The notes: a model not told the origin generated them from the sequence alone. DNA of 64,000 bases from Azorinus chamasolen (GCA_963576725.1 OY755252.1:51795059-51859058), one strand, 5' to 3'. Numbered from the stretch's first letter, positions 1-9,735 are shown. Numbers and translations are program-made.

Positions 1-440
1 GTACAGCCAGATCAGAGAGGTCCTAGATGAGCCCTCTAAACAGGGTACAGCCAGATCAGAGAGGTCAAAGATGAGCCCTCTAATCAGGGTACAGCCAGAT
101 CAGGGAGGTCCTAGATGAGCCCTCTAAACAGGGTACAGCCAGATCAGAGAGGTCCTAGATGAGCCCTCTAAACAGGGTACAGCCAGATCAGGGAGGTCCT
201 AGATGAGCCCTCTAAACAGGGTACAACCAGATAAGAGAGGTCAAAGATGAGCCCTCTAAACAGGGTACAGCCAGATCATAGAGGTCCTAGATGAGCCCTC
301 TAAACAGGGTACAGCCAGATCAGAGAGGTCCTAGATGAGCCCTCTGAACAGGATACAGCCAGATCAGGAAGGTCCTAGATGAGCCCTCTAAACAGGGTAC
401 AGCCAGATCAGAGAGGTCCTAGATGAGTCCTCTAATCAGG
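1..440. repeat. 44-bp tandem satellite, 10 copies
   Basis: Ten head-to-tail copies of a 44-bp unit (GTACAGCCAGATCAGAG... to ...CCCTCTAAACAGG) fill exactly 440 bases; the array may continue left of the window. Copies differ by a few substitutions (AGAGAGGTCCT versus AGAGAGGTCAA; AAACAGG versus AATCAGG). The unit resembles the hairpin core of the TTAA elements described below, with arms AGATCAGAG and CCCTCT around a TCCTAGA centre. There are no unique spacers, so it is not CRISPR-like. Confidence 0.95.
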
Positions 441-539
441 GTGTGCACTGATTGCCACTCCAAATCCTCTAACAAATGATACCCTTTCCTACTGGACAGA
501 CTCTAGCATTAAACAATGATGGACTATTCCACTCTGAAA
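441..539. other. Unassigned spacer after satellite
   Basis: About 100 bases between the satellite and the next repeat, with no ORF or motif I recognise. It contains GATGGACTATTCCAC, similar to the subterminal part of TTAA-2 elements. Confidence 0.4.
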
Positions 540-815
540 ATCATATTTGGTGATCCTAGTCGATTCCGTATAGGAGGTATGCTCCGGACAAGTTTTTCTT
601 GTAAATGAAGCCCAAGGTCAAGGCCACCATGACCTATAAATAGAACCCGACACTCCGCCATCCCAAGATGTACTCACACACCATATTTGGTGATCCTAGC
701 CAAAGTAGTGTAGGAGATATGCTCCGGACAAGCAAAATCTGCACACACTAACACACACACTAATGGACGGTTCTATCGCTATATGCCCCAAAGCCTAGCT
801 TTGTGGGCATAAAAA
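540..815 (+). mobile_element. HL element, 3' part with terminal hairpin
   Basis: Two related units (ATATTTGGTGATCCTAG... with ATGCTCCGGACAAG) about 130 bp apart are followed by a 3' hairpin at about 782-811: TATGCCC, CAAAGC, CTA, GCTTTG, TGGGCATA, then AAAA. Tandem units plus a terminal hairpin followed by A-rich sequence is the layout of the other HL elements here. No 5' head is visible. There is no coding capacity. Confidence 0.6.
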
Positions 816-1292
816 CTGTGAATATTAATGAAAGAAATAATGACATGGTAAATATTAATTACAAAAAAAATTATATTGGCATATTAACACAGTAATTTTT
901 AGTCTTGGCAGAAACTGTAGAATTGGATCTATATACAATCCAACTTCATTATCTCAAAGTCAGAAGGACTTAGAATCATAGTTCGAGATACCCGAGGTTC
1001 GAGATCCGAATTGGAAGACCAAACCAACATTTTTTACCTTCAGAATTGCTTGAAAGCCAGTTCGAAAGCAGATGTTGAAGGCTTGCCGGCATGTTTATAG
1101 GTTACTGTACGAAACACCTTATCGTTTGGTTTGGTTTGGTTTTTATTGGGTTTTACATCATTTTGACAGTAATTCAGTCCAGCTAATTACAGGTGGAGGA
1201 AAAGTTTTTTCTTCTGTGCACGGAACAAATTGCATTGTTTTGTGCACAAAAGAACATCCAAGTAGAACCACCGACCTACTGCAAGCCAGCTC

Positions 1293-1385
1293 ACAGCATA
1301 TTCATGAATTCTTTTGTCAATTCATGAACTGGTTCATGAAGTTCATAAAGTTCATGAACAATTTCATGAAGTTCATGAACCTTTT
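1293..1385. repeat. TTCATGAA short palindromic repeats
   Basis: Irregular repeats of TTCATGAA/GTTCATGAA at about 9-18-bp spacing. Each unit is itself a palindrome. It lies inside the pogo-like element. Confidence 0.8.
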
Positions 1386-1842
1386 TCACAGGGGTGGAAG
1401 GACACCTTATCGTAACAAACACCCTACGACCAACTAGCAGGGGCAAAAATTTTTTTTAATATTTTAATAAGGAAAGATAAAAGCTATACACTAAATAACA
1501 TAAATGATATCATACAAGCGTTTGACGCTTTTCTTTTCAACAGCCGATCTGGGTTTCCCGTGCTTTATACTGGGTCTTTCTCCAGCTTGCTCCACTAGGT
1601 TATCTGCTGACTGCACTGTAAACAATTTTTTTCTGGGCTTAACTGAACGTGGACTTTTATCCTAAAAAATTATTTACAAGAGTCACTTTGTTTTAATTGA
1701 TTTTAAACAGTATGAGCAATTAACAAACTTCTCTTTAATTACAGAGTAATTATCGCGAGTGAAAGTTACTTTGTCACCAGCCGGTGTTTGCCATTGTTTG
1801 TTTGTGAAAGGCGACTTTACTGACAAACAATGATTTGTTTGT

Positions 1843-2050
1843 TTGTGTTGATTTATAATGTCCATTTCTGCTCACTATGGGCTAATTGGATGCCCCAGAG
1901 AGAGGGGAGAGGATACAGAGAAACCCGGGCGCGATGCCCTACTCTTTATTATCGACTGAGTTTCTGTGGTTATTTTAGATGCCCAGTGTAAAGCACTGAT
2001 ACATCGGACCTCGGTTTATAGTCTCGTTCGAAGGACTACAAACAATGACG
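1843..2050 (-). mobile_element. SINE 3' fragment (same family as 56871-57118)
   Basis: Shares TTTCTGCTCAC, GGGCTAATTGGA, GCCCCAGAGAGAGGGGAGAG and the later CCTCGGTTTATAGTCT with the fuller copy near 57 kb, on the same strand. The tRNA-like head is missing. TTGTTTGTGTTGAT just outside the shared part recurs at the 16.6-kb copy and may be the A-rich tail on the minus strand. Confidence 0.7.
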
Positions 2051-2395
2051 AAACCTGTGAAAATCATCAGCAGGTCAACCTGTCGAATCGACAGAAATAT
2101 TCTACACAAGTCAAGATGTGACTTGTGAAAATGGGAGGAAATATACTTTGGCATACCGAAAAATTCGGTTTCGAAATAAAAAAAAAGTTTGAGGCTAATC
2201 ATTCGAGACAGACTTTCAAAATGTATATAAACAAAGAATGGAAATATTCGGGACCAAAAAAGAAGTTCGAAATAACCAAGATTTCGAAATAATGAAGTTG
2301 GACTGTAATTCAATAAGCAAACAGAACAGACCCAATTCTACTTGCTCCTACAGGTCTAATCGGATTCTATTGTTCATTATTCGGTAAAAAAAAAT

Positions 2396-2472
2396 TAGGT
2401 CATGAATATTTATTAGCTGAATTTTTATTTTGGTATATGATTGTATGCATGAAGTTTTGGTATTGGTAGAAA

Positions 2473-2509
<37 letters not shown>

Positions 2510-2627
2510 GGATCTGTATTATTTCATTAGAGCAGACCCTTATCAGACAGATCCTCTAGGAGACATCTGATCTGGGTCTACACTGTTTGCAAATGCGTGA
2601 AAATGCATTTATATGAAGGAAGGGTTA
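2396..2627 (-). mobile_element. TTAA-1 element with internal (TA)n
   Basis: Reads in reverse: GGGTTAA end at 2622-2628, palindrome at about 2541-2591 (GAGCAGACCC...GATCTGGGTCTACACTG), then the TTTCTACCAATACC segment and ATGAATATTTATTAGC near 2400. A (TA)n expansion sits between the palindrome and the middle segment. Confidence 0.75.
2476..2506. repeat. (TA)n microsatellite
   Basis: About 15 uninterrupted TA/AT units inside the TTAA-1 copy, where other copies read ATATAGAT. Confidence 0.95.
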
Positions 2628-3180
2628 AAAGGTGTATTAATGGAAAAAAGGACTAAAGATGGATGTTTGAACATGAGTACAGGAAACCATTTCCAGAATA
2701 ACAAAAATAAATCACAGCAGGATAGAAATTTAACATCCTTATATAGAAGTTTTTTTTATTTCTGACAAGACATAAATTCTCTACAAATTATGTTCAGGAC
2801 AAAGCAGCTTCTCCCAGAGCAACCATTAACTGTTTACATATATGGACATTTCTACAGAAGAGCATTGATTTGTTCAAATTTCGATTTGAAACCTTTGAAT
2901 GCAGGAAACCAGTAAACAGTTATTTTCAAACAATGAAGACCCAAATCAGAGGCTCTCGCAGAATCTCTCAGACCAGGATCATCACTGTTTGTCATTCTAA
3001 CTTCATTTTAGTAAAAATTACCTAAAAATTTGAAATTATCATTGCACACAGTTTGTATGGAGATGAGATGTCCAGTAATTCAATACATCCACACCATCTA
3101 ATCCATTTGACACTCCAAGTCGGATTGCATTTTAGAAGAAAAATAGAAAAATGGACTAAAAATGGACTATCAGGATAGAG
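2628..3180. other. Degenerate repeat DNA with TTAA-2-like palindrome
   Basis: No gene seen. A decayed TTAA-2 palindrome lies at about 2930-2998 (CAAACAATGAAGACCCAAATCAGAGGCTC ... CTCAGACCAGG ... CACTGTTTG). The rest is AT-rich and unassigned. Confidence 0.5.
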
Positions 3181-3291
3181 TTTCTGCCATGGCTGAAAAA
3201 TCATGTGTCAATGTGCTATTATAACAACAAAATTAATTTTCATGATATATCATTATTTCTTACATGGATATTCATGGAGTAAAGGGTTAAA
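3180..3291 (+). mobile_element. TTAA-1 right-end fragment
   Basis: TTTCTGCCATGGCTGAAAA, then TTAATTTTCATGATATATCATTATTTCTTACATG and the terminal TATTCATGGAGTAAAGGGTTAA. The left half and palindrome are missing. Confidence 0.7.
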
Positions 3292-3308
3292 CACTAGATA
3301 GACTGTGA

Positions 3309-3590
3309 CTGTCGATGGACCATTCTACTTAGTCTCTACTGTCGATGGACCATTCTACTTACTCTACTGTCGATGGACCATTCTACTTACTCTACTGTCG
3401 ATGGACCATTCTACTTACTCTACTGTCGATGGACCATTCTACTTACTCTACTGTCGATGGACCATTCTAATTACTCTACTGTCGATGGACCATTCTAATT
3501 ACTCTACTGTTGATGGACCATTCTACTTACTCTACTGTCGATGGACCATTCTAATTACTCTACTGTTGATGGACCATTCTACTTACAATG
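3309..3590. repeat. 28-bp minisatellite, 10 copies
   Basis: Ten copies of CTGTCGATGGACCATTCTAC + TTACTCTA, starting at 3309, 3339, 3367, 3395, 3423, 3451, 3479, 3507, 3535 and 3563. The first unit is 30 bp. The period is not a multiple of three, so the open frame across it cycles through three peptide phases and is not a gene. It sits between a TTAA-1 right end and a TTAA-1 left end. Confidence 0.95.
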
Positions 3591-3607
3591 TTCAGCATTT
3601 AAAGGGT

Positions 3608-3858
3608 TTAACCCTTTACTCCATAAATACGCCTTTCTACACCTCTGCAAACAGAGTAGACCCAAATCAGATGGCTCCTATAGAAGCTGTCTGATCAGGG
3701 TCTGCTCTGGTAGCTTGTGATTAAAATCTGACTATAAAGTTTCTACCAATACCAAACAATCCTGTGTACAAATATATGCCATAAGAAAAATTCAGCTAAT
3801 AAATACTCATGACATCATTATTTCTTAATGAATACTTACATACAGGGAAAGGGGATAA
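3608..3858 (+). mobile_element. TTAA-1 element
   Basis: Starts TTAACCCTTTACTCCATAAA. Palindrome at about 3642-3715 has arms CAGAGTAGACCCAAATCAGA and TCTGATCAGGGTCTGCTCTG. It then has TTTCTACCAATACC, AGCTAATAAATACTCATGA and a decayed right end (AGGGAAAGGGGAT). It is non-coding. Confidence 0.8.
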
Positions 3859-3924
3859 GTACACTTGGTATTTACAATTTCTTAATGTTCAGTTTTCTTC
3901 CATTTCTCCTTGAAATTACAGAGT

Positions 3925-4000
3925 GTCAAAAAGTTTGGATCCTGATCAGAAGTCATGTTACTTAACATCTCAACCGGATCCAAACTGTTGGCATAGATTT
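3925..4000. mobile_element. TTAA-3 type palindrome
   Basis: AAAAGTTTGGATCCTGATCAGA and CATCTCAACCGGATCCAAACTGTT form a decayed inverted repeat centred near 3960. TTAA-3 palindromes share GTTTGGATCC arms; outer ends of this family are not clear. Confidence 0.6.
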
Positions 4001-4049
4001 TCACAGATTTGCAGCAAGTGTGCAAAATGTTAATCTTAGAATTAGATAT

Positions 4050-4520
4050 TTCTAATGCAACTAGAACTATCACTAAAAGTGATGGAATACCCCCACTCAG
4101 CTGCCTTGATCGCAAATCAAACAAACCCTTAACCAAATTTTCTGATTTAAAAAGGGCCAATAATTCTGTCAAAATGCATGACAGAGTTGTGTACTCTTGC
4201 CTACAGACGAAGCTTGTGATGGTAGGCAAGTGTTCCAAGTTTCAAAGCTTTATCTCACAGGGTTATGTAGATAAGTGGACTTTAACAAAAACCTTAACCA
4301 AAAATTCCAAGTTAAAAAGGGCCATAATTCTGTCAAAATGCTTGACAGAGTTATGTATTCTTGCCTACAGATGAAGCTTGTGATGGTAGGCAACTGTAGA
4401 AAGTTTCAAAGCTTTATCTCAAATGGTTATGTAAATAAACGGACTTAACCACGTTGTGCCACGGACAGACAGACAGGGCAGTGACCAACCGACCGACCAA
4501 CACACTGACTGCCTGTTTGA
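4050..4520 (+). mobile_element. HL element, AACTAGAACT head
   Basis: Head AACTAGAACTATCACTAAAAGTGATGG carries a small hairpin (ATCACT/AGTGAT), as at 7018. Two core units of about 160 bp follow (GGGCCATAATTCTGTCAAAATGC..., GATGAAGCTTGTGATGGTAGGCAA...). The end is CGGACAGACAGACAGGG followed by CCGACCGACC. Core units recur at 32.58 and 40.45 kb. It is non-coding; the ORFs here are repeat shadows. Confidence 0.7.
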
Positions 4521-4563
4521 CACGCTGATTGTATTTTTGTAAATAAATTCAGAAAATTGTATG

Positions 4564-4700
4564 TCCTCATAGATACACTATTAACACTTTTGCAAACAGA
4601 GTAGAATCCTATCAGATCACTCCTGTAGAACCTGTATGATCAGGGCCTGCTCTGCTCTGCTTGCTTGTGACCCAAATTGTTATCAAAAGTTAATCCTTTG
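4564..4700 (+). mobile_element. TTAA-1 partial copy
   Basis: Degenerate left end, then GCAAACAGAGTAGAATCC ... GATCAGGGCCTGCTCTGC around 4598-4668. The right half is not recognisable. Confidence 0.6.
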
Positions 4701-4758
4701 AATATTCAGGCAAGATATAAGGACATTAAGACTATTAATTTACTGCTTTTTTAAAATG

Positions 4759-4945
4759 CAGTACAACCTCTCCATAACGACCACTAAATTAAATTAAGTA
4801 TTTTGTGTTAAAGGAAGCAAGATGAAAGTAAAACAGAATGCTCCTATAGCGTTCTGTTTTACTTTCACCTTGCTTTAAGCAGCCACCTGCCCTAAATACC
4901 GACTAATTAACACAATTTAGTGGCCGTTATAGAGAGGTTTTACTG
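4759..4945. mobile_element. Pogo-like MITE with central palindrome
   Basis: Ends CAGTACAACCTCTCCATAAC and TTATAGAGAGGTTTTACTG are inverted repeats that continue into CGACCACTAAATT/AATTTAGTGGCCG. The centre (about 4818-4875) is a near-perfect palindrome: AAGTAAAACAGAA, a short loop around CTCCTATAG, TTCTGTTTTACTT. The TA duplication is decayed. Confidence 0.75.
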
Positions 4946-5009
4946 TGGTATAATGAATAAAATACTTCTTTATTGTGACATAAACTAGAAAATCATATCT
5001 ACATTATAT
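4946..5009. other. Short unassigned AT-rich spacer
   Basis: Includes a possible start of the following TTAA-1 copy. Nothing else is seen. Confidence 0.3.
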
Positions 5010-5113
5010 TAAAAGCAAACAGAGCAGACCCTTATCAGACAACTCCTATAGAAGCCATCTGATCTGGGTCTACTCTGTTTTCAAAGGCATAGCAAGGCGT
5101 ATTTAAGGGTTAA
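5010..5113 (-). mobile_element. TTAA-1 partial copy (palindrome end)
   Basis: AAGCAAACAGAGCAGACCC ... CATCTGATCTGGGTCTACTCTG at about 5011-5080, then TTTCAAAGGCATAGCAAGGC and AAGGGTTAA at the end. Orientation is minus. Confidence 0.75.
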
Positions 5114-5520
5114 TATCAAATCACCTACTAGCAACCTAAGAGTTCATAAGTACACCTTACCTTTCTATCCATGACACATTTCTAAATACTATGACCATCG
5201 AATAACTAAAATGTGTTGGGGAAGTTCATAACCGTAAAATCATTTAATGATGATGAAAATGTACGTAAGCTGACAGTTTTCTCCCTTGGGCTACACTCTC
5301 TCGACAGGCAACTTCAATTATCATCTGTTTCAAAAATGTCATCAGCTCAAATTTCAAACAGATTTTGTCCTTGTTTTGTAAAGAAGAAATGTCTAATGGC
5401 AAACAGATATATTCCTGATCAGACATGAAGTTGTATTGTTAAAATGATACAATTAAGCAATTTTTTTTTGAAATACATTGAATTCCTACCACAAAATATT
5501 ATGTATGATTTATTTAACAT
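5114..5520. other. Unassigned stretch
   Basis: No repeat or gene recognised with confidence. Short ORFs on both strands near 5213-5428 overlap each other and show no domain, so I treat them as chance. Confidence 0.4.
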
Positions 5521-5784
5521 TTAATCCTTAACAAATTGTGACACCTTTTCATGCCTTTGCAAACAGTAGACCCAGATCAGACAGCTCCTTAAAAGGAGCT
5601 AACAGTCTGATCAGGGTCTTTTCTGTTTGATTATGAAATAATGTGGATCAGATCTGATTCTCGTTTCTTACATGGTAGAAAAATTCCCTGTTCATGATGC
5701 CATGACAAAAATTCAGCTAGCGGTAATTAATATCCATACTTCTATTATCTCTTAATGTATAATTATCCATCAATTAAAGGTTAA
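5521..5784 (+). mobile_element. TTAA-1 element
   Basis: TTAATCCTTAAC start. Palindrome at about 5562-5632 (CAGTAGACCCAGATCAGACAGCTCC / GTCTGATCAGGGTC). Then GATCTGATTC, TTCAGCTAGC and an AAAGGTTAA end. Diverged. Confidence 0.65.
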
Positions 5785-6147
5785 TTTGAGATGACCTTTG
5801 CAATATGTATGAATCAAGATGAGATGCCTGAAGTAACTAACTGTTAGATAATCCACCTGTGTCTATGATCAGGAAGAGACAACTTCTAGGGAAATAACCC
5901 AAGATTAAGCAGAAAATAATAACTTTTAAAGATCTAATGAGGTGTCCATAATATTCCGGTCAAGACATGAGATTCTTACAAAACATGCAAATAGTTCAGA
6001 TGAAGACAAGACATCATTAGGATAAAAAAAAATTCATGCTATTTATTTTAAACGCTTAGAATACAATGCTGAATTTTCAAATGGACTATTCCAAAATTCA
6101 AACAGGTCAAGTTTATGGAGAATATTTCTTCTTTTTTAAAACGTGTA
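5785..6147. other. Decayed TTAA-3-like palindrome and unassigned DNA
   Basis: About 5810-5870 has ATGAATCAAGATGAGATGCCT and matching fragments that look like a worn TTAA-3 palindrome. The rest is unassigned. Confidence 0.35.
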
Positions 6148-6903
6148 AAACTAGAGTTTGTTTTTGAGAAAAACACATGTCTCCCCCCTGTACCCCGCCC
6201 CCGTAACCCATAAGAGGAATGAACGTTGTAACCAAGAGTAGCGTTTTAACAACTATTACAATAATCAAGTTTAATTCAAAATCACATGACCACCTTCACA
6301 TATAGATTTCACATATAGATATAGATTGGTTGTGTGTCACTTATACATATAGATTGGTTGTGCATCACATATAGATTGGTTATCTGTAAACTTTGGTTAT
6401 CTGTAAACTTTTGTAGACATCTATAAACACTAGTTTTCCCTATAAATTTCATATTTGAAAAAAATCCAAACTTCTGTCAAAATTGTATGTAAAAGTTTGA
6501 AGTAAATCCCTCAAATAGTGTAGGAGGAGTTAGCTGCACAAGATTTTTTCGCTATATATTCTTTACAAGGAAAATAGTGTTGGAGCACAAGATTTGCTAT
6601 ATATTCTATATAAGGAAAATAGTGTTGGAGGAGTTAGCTGCACAAGATTTTTTCACTATAAGGAAAAACTACAAAGGGCCATATAAAAACTTCTGTCAAA
6701 ATTGTTGCAGCCAAAATTCCAAACCACATGGACATCCTCACATATAGCTGGTTCATATGTAAAAGTTTGAATGAAACCCCTCTAATAATGTAGGAGGAGT
6801 TAGCTGCACAAGAATTTTAACAGACAGACAGACAGACAGACGGACAGACAGACAGAAAGCAAAACATCAATATGTCTCCCTCCCCTAAAGGGGGGAGACA
6901 TAA
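6148..6903 (+). mobile_element. HL element with GTCTCCC/GGGAGAC end pair
   Basis: Head AAACTAGAGTTTGTTTTTGA is followed by CACATGTCTCCCCCCTG. Core units repeat GTAAAAGTTTGAA... and TGTAGGAGGAGTTAGCTGCA three times. After a (CAGA)n run comes a terminal hairpin, ATGTCTCCCTCCCCTAAAG then GGGGGAGACATAA. The 5' TGTCTCCCCC pairs with the 3' GGGGGGAGACA, the same end logic as in the other HL families. Confidence 0.7.
6821..6858. repeat. (CAGA)n microsatellite
   Basis: Nine or so CAGA units with one CGGA interruption, just before the terminal hairpin of the HL element. Confidence 0.95.
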
Positions 6904-7001
6904 TGACAAACTGTGCAGACCCTGATGAGAGGGCTCATCTGGGTCTACATTGTTAATGCAAAGGACATTAAGTGACTTGTGTCCCGCACTGTAAGGGTTA
7001 A
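6904..7001 (+). mobile_element. TTAA-2 right-end fragment
   Basis: GACAAACTGTGCAGACCCTG ... CATCTGGGTCTACATTGTT palindrome, then AAGGACATTAAGTGACTTGT and a terminal GTAAGGGTTAA. Confidence 0.7.
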
Positions 7002-7017
7002 AGAGAAGGAATGAAAA

Positions 7018-7812
7018 ACTAGAACTATCACTAAAGGTGATGAATACCCCAACTAGCATATTTGAAACAGTGATGGGGGTTATAGAAATAAAGCTCCCGA
7101 CCGCTAAATTTTCATTTATTAAATTACGCAAAGGGAGATCATTCATTCATGCATGAAGCGACAAATCAAAACCTTTATCGCAGGTGCAGAACTTCAGATG
7201 GTGTTCAACAGTACTCAAATTCAATGAATCGAAACAAAATTCAAACCTAATCTATAACTCATTGTAATAAAGCAACATACTAAATATCACTACAATATCT
7301 GCTACAGTTTAGAAACAAACTCCGGAAAACCTGAAATTTCCTAAAAAATTCTAAGTCAAAATGCTGTAATTCAGTTAAAAATCAATGTTGTGTAACAAAA
7401 TTCAAACTTGATCTGTAACTCATTATTATAAAGCTACATACCAAATATCACATCAATATCTGCAAGGGTTTAGAAAAAAAACCTCCGGAAAACCTGAATT
7501 TCCGGAAAATTTCTAAGTAAAATCACTGTATTTCCTTGAAAAATCAATGAAGCGTAATGAAATTCAACCTTGATCTGTAACTCATGATAAAGCCACATAC
7601 CAAATATCACTTCAATATCTGTGAAGGTTTAGAAAAAAATGCCGGAAAACCCGAATTTCCGGAAAATTTCTAAGTAAAATCACTGTATTTCCATGGAAAA
7701 TCAATGAAGCGTAACGAAATTCAAACTTAATCTGTAACTCATTATAATAAAGCCACATATCACTTCAATATCTGTAAAGGTTTCGAAAAAAAACTCCGGA
7801 AAACTCCAGATT
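7018..7812 (+). mobile_element. HL-type head and four tandem units
   Basis: AACTAGAACTATCACTAAAGGTGATGAA head at 7018-7045, then unique DNA. From about 7200 come four units of about 165 bp containing ACTCATTATAATAAAGC, ACATACCAAATATCAC, GGTTTAGAAAAAAA and CTCCGGAAAACC. No terminal hairpin is seen before the next HL head at 7818, so the 3' end is missing or was replaced. Confidence 0.65.
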
Positions 7813-7817
7813 TTGAG

Positions 7818-8440
7818 AACAAGAGGGCCAGAATGGCCCTGAAGCGCTCACCAGACAATCAGAGGAGAAGATTTTCAAAGTTTTAACTATATGTTTCTAT
7901 AGAAACCTAGCCTGCCCTGGGGCTGAGCTAATTTTGACCCAAGAGGTACAATTTATATAACTTTTGTAGAGGACCTGGACATGGTTCTATGTGCCAAATA
8001 TGAAAGCTGAGAACCTTCCAGTTTCAGAGAAAAAGATTTTCAAAGTTTTCACTATATGTTTCTGTTGAAAACTGGCTACCCCTGGGGCGGGGCCAATTTT
8101 GACCTTAGGGCCATAATTTATATAACTTTTGTAGAGGACCTGAACATGATGCTATGTAAAAAGTATGAAAGCTGAGAACCTCCCAGTTTCAGAGAAGAAG
8201 ATATTTAAAGATTTCACTATTTGTTTCTTTTGAAAACTGCCCACCCCTGGGGCGGGGCCAATTTTGACCCAGGATCCATAATTTATACAACTTTTGTAGA
8301 GGACCTGAACATGATGCTCTTTGCCAAATATGAAAGCTGAGAGTCTTCCAGTTTCAGACAAAAAGATTTTCAAAGAGTTCACTATTTGTTTCTATTGAAA
8401 ACTGCCAACCCCTGGACAATGGGGGGGAGGGGGGGGGGGG
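7818..8440 (+). mobile_element. HL-A element, 3'-truncated at a G run
   Basis: Head AACAAGAGGGCCAGAATGG + CCCTGAAGCGCTCACC has a GGGCCA/TGGCCC hairpin. Units of about 165 bp follow (TTTTGTAGAGGACCTG, ATATGAAAGCTGAGA, TTTCAGAGAAGAAGAT, CCCCTGGGGCGGGGCC). It stops at the G-rich run 8421-8440, without the usual GGTGAGCTAAAA end. Confidence 0.8.
8421..8440. repeat. G homopolymer run
   Basis: Seven G, one A, then twelve G at the broken end of the HL-A element. It could form a G-quadruplex or be an assembly-sensitive site. Confidence 0.9.
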
Positions 8441-8924
8441 ATCTTTAGATAATCAATTTAAAACATGAGTGCTATGACAGCCCTGGATCACTCACCAGGT
8501 TTTACTTGCCTTTGATACATACCTTAAATAGATATTCTGACCAACTTTATGAATATACTGCTTTCTAATCTTTAATAATAGTGTACATGTTTTGATACTG
8601 AATAAGCCACAGCAAGGGGAAATATGCCTTATTGTATTACAAAAAGTATAGACCTAGACTGACTGCCGCGTCTCCACTATGGCATCTGATCCAGTCTACT
8701 ACTTTTTGCATTAGTTGTAGTTTGTATATTACTATACAGTGTATTCTGATATAGTGAATCATTACATATCTGATTAGGTGTTGCATTGGTGATGTGGTTG
8801 CTGATCTGTTTCTGAACTGTTTGAATCATAAGGCCTATTTTATCTTGAAACTGCTTGAATATGAAAGCTGTATAAAGCATAATTCAAGTACTTAATACAA
8901 AACAGTATTGAACAGTATCCGTCT
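8441..8924. other. Unassigned stretch
   Basis: ATCACTCACCAGGTTTTACTTG near 8488 may be a rest of an HL end. No gene seen; the minus-strand ORF at 8677-8880 has no recognisable domain. Confidence 0.35.
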
Positions 8925-9241
8925 GTATTATTTTTGTGTATCAAAGGGGAATAACTCCTAAAAGTCGCATGCCATCTGAAAATGTAATACATGGGAACAA
9001 TGCCATGGCAATAACAAATATTCATGTTGAGTTTCATTGAATTCTGTCAATCCATTACAGAGATAAAGCATTGGATGGAAAAAATATATGATTTTTCAGA
9101 ATCAAAGGGCAATAACTTCTAAATGTTACAACTGACCTGGAAAAGTAATACATGGGAATGTTGCCCCAGTGATAACAAATATTCATGTCAAGTTTCATTG
9201 AGTTAGGTAAATCTGTAACAGAGATATGGCATCGGTTGAAA
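8925..9241. repeat. Two ~165-bp tandem units
   Basis: Units at about 8940 and 9103 share ATCAAAGGG, AATAACT, TAATACATGGGAA and ATTCATGT.AAGTTTCATTGA. They look like an HL core without its own head, directly abutting the next HL head at 9242. Confidence 0.7.
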
Positions 9242-9735
9242 AACAAGAGCTGTCCGCAGACAGCGCGCTCCACTTTCTTTAGTGCTGGATAGTGTAGTGG
9301 AAGTCTAAGTCAGAAATGGGAGATAACTATAGCAAAATTAATTTTAGGGTTATCTGCCCTTGTGAAATGGGTCCCCCTTGTAACAGTTAACATGTATACC
9401 AAAGTTGAACCAAATATTTTGGACAGTTTCTGAGACATGGACCTGAACATAAAACTTAACCAACAATGAAAATTCTAAGTCGAAAAAGGGGCATAACTAT
9501 GGCAAAATTAATATTAGGGTTACCTACCCTTGTGAAATGGGTTCCCCTTGTGATAGTAAACATACATACCAAATATGAACCAAATATCTTTGATGGTTTC
9601 TGAGAAAAGGACCTTAACAAAAAGGTTAACCAATATGGCATCGGATGGACTTCTGACCAGACGGACGGAAGGATGGACGAACGACAAACCCAAAACAATA
9701 TCCCTCTGCCTTTGACAGGGGATAACAAACAAAAT
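9242..9735 (+). mobile_element. HL-B element
   Basis: Head AACAAGAGCTGTCCGCAGAC + AGCGCGCTC has a GCTGTC/GACAGC hairpin. Two core units follow (AAAATTAATNTTAGGGTTA, CTTGTGAAATGGGT, ACCAAATATTTTGGACAG), then GACGGACGGAAGGATGGACG and CTCTGCCTTTGACAGGGGA. It has the same head family as 40246. No coding capacity. Confidence 0.75.

Larger units (their letters stand above)
936..2305. mobile_element. Pogo-like TA-flanked element, non-autonomous
   Basis: Left end TA-CAATCCAACTTCATTAT and right end ATAATGAAGTTGGACTG-TA are inverted repeats of about 17 bp with one mismatch, flanked by TA. CAGT...ACTG ends with TA duplication are typical of Tc1/mariner/pogo elements (family knowledge). The 1.37-kb interior has no recognisable transposase. 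It contains a CATGAA short-repeat stretch, a fragment also seen near 13.99 kb (AGCTAATTAC...GGTGGA) and a SINE piece. Confidence 0.65.
816..2390 (-). mobile_element. TTAA-1 element split by a pogo-like insertion
   Basis: Left part (about 816-935) has the usual TTAA-1 order on the minus strand: an ATTAAT-rich stretch, CAGAAACTGTAGAAT and GATCTATA. Right part (2308-2390) resumes with AATAAGCAAACAGAACAGACCC and a weak palindrome. The break is filled by the 936-2305 element at a TA. Confidence 0.6.

Noticed and set aside
1..440. CRISPR-like array
   Set aside because: The 44-bp units abut with no unique spacers, and the surroundings are eukaryotic.
1072..1437. 121-codon ORF inside the first pogo-like element
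   Set aside because: It runs through GTTTG and TTCATGAA simple repeats and has no known motif.
3305..3694. 129-codon ORF with repeated DGPFYL-like peptides
   Set aside because: It is the 28-bp minisatellite read in three successive phases, followed by a TTAA-1 end.
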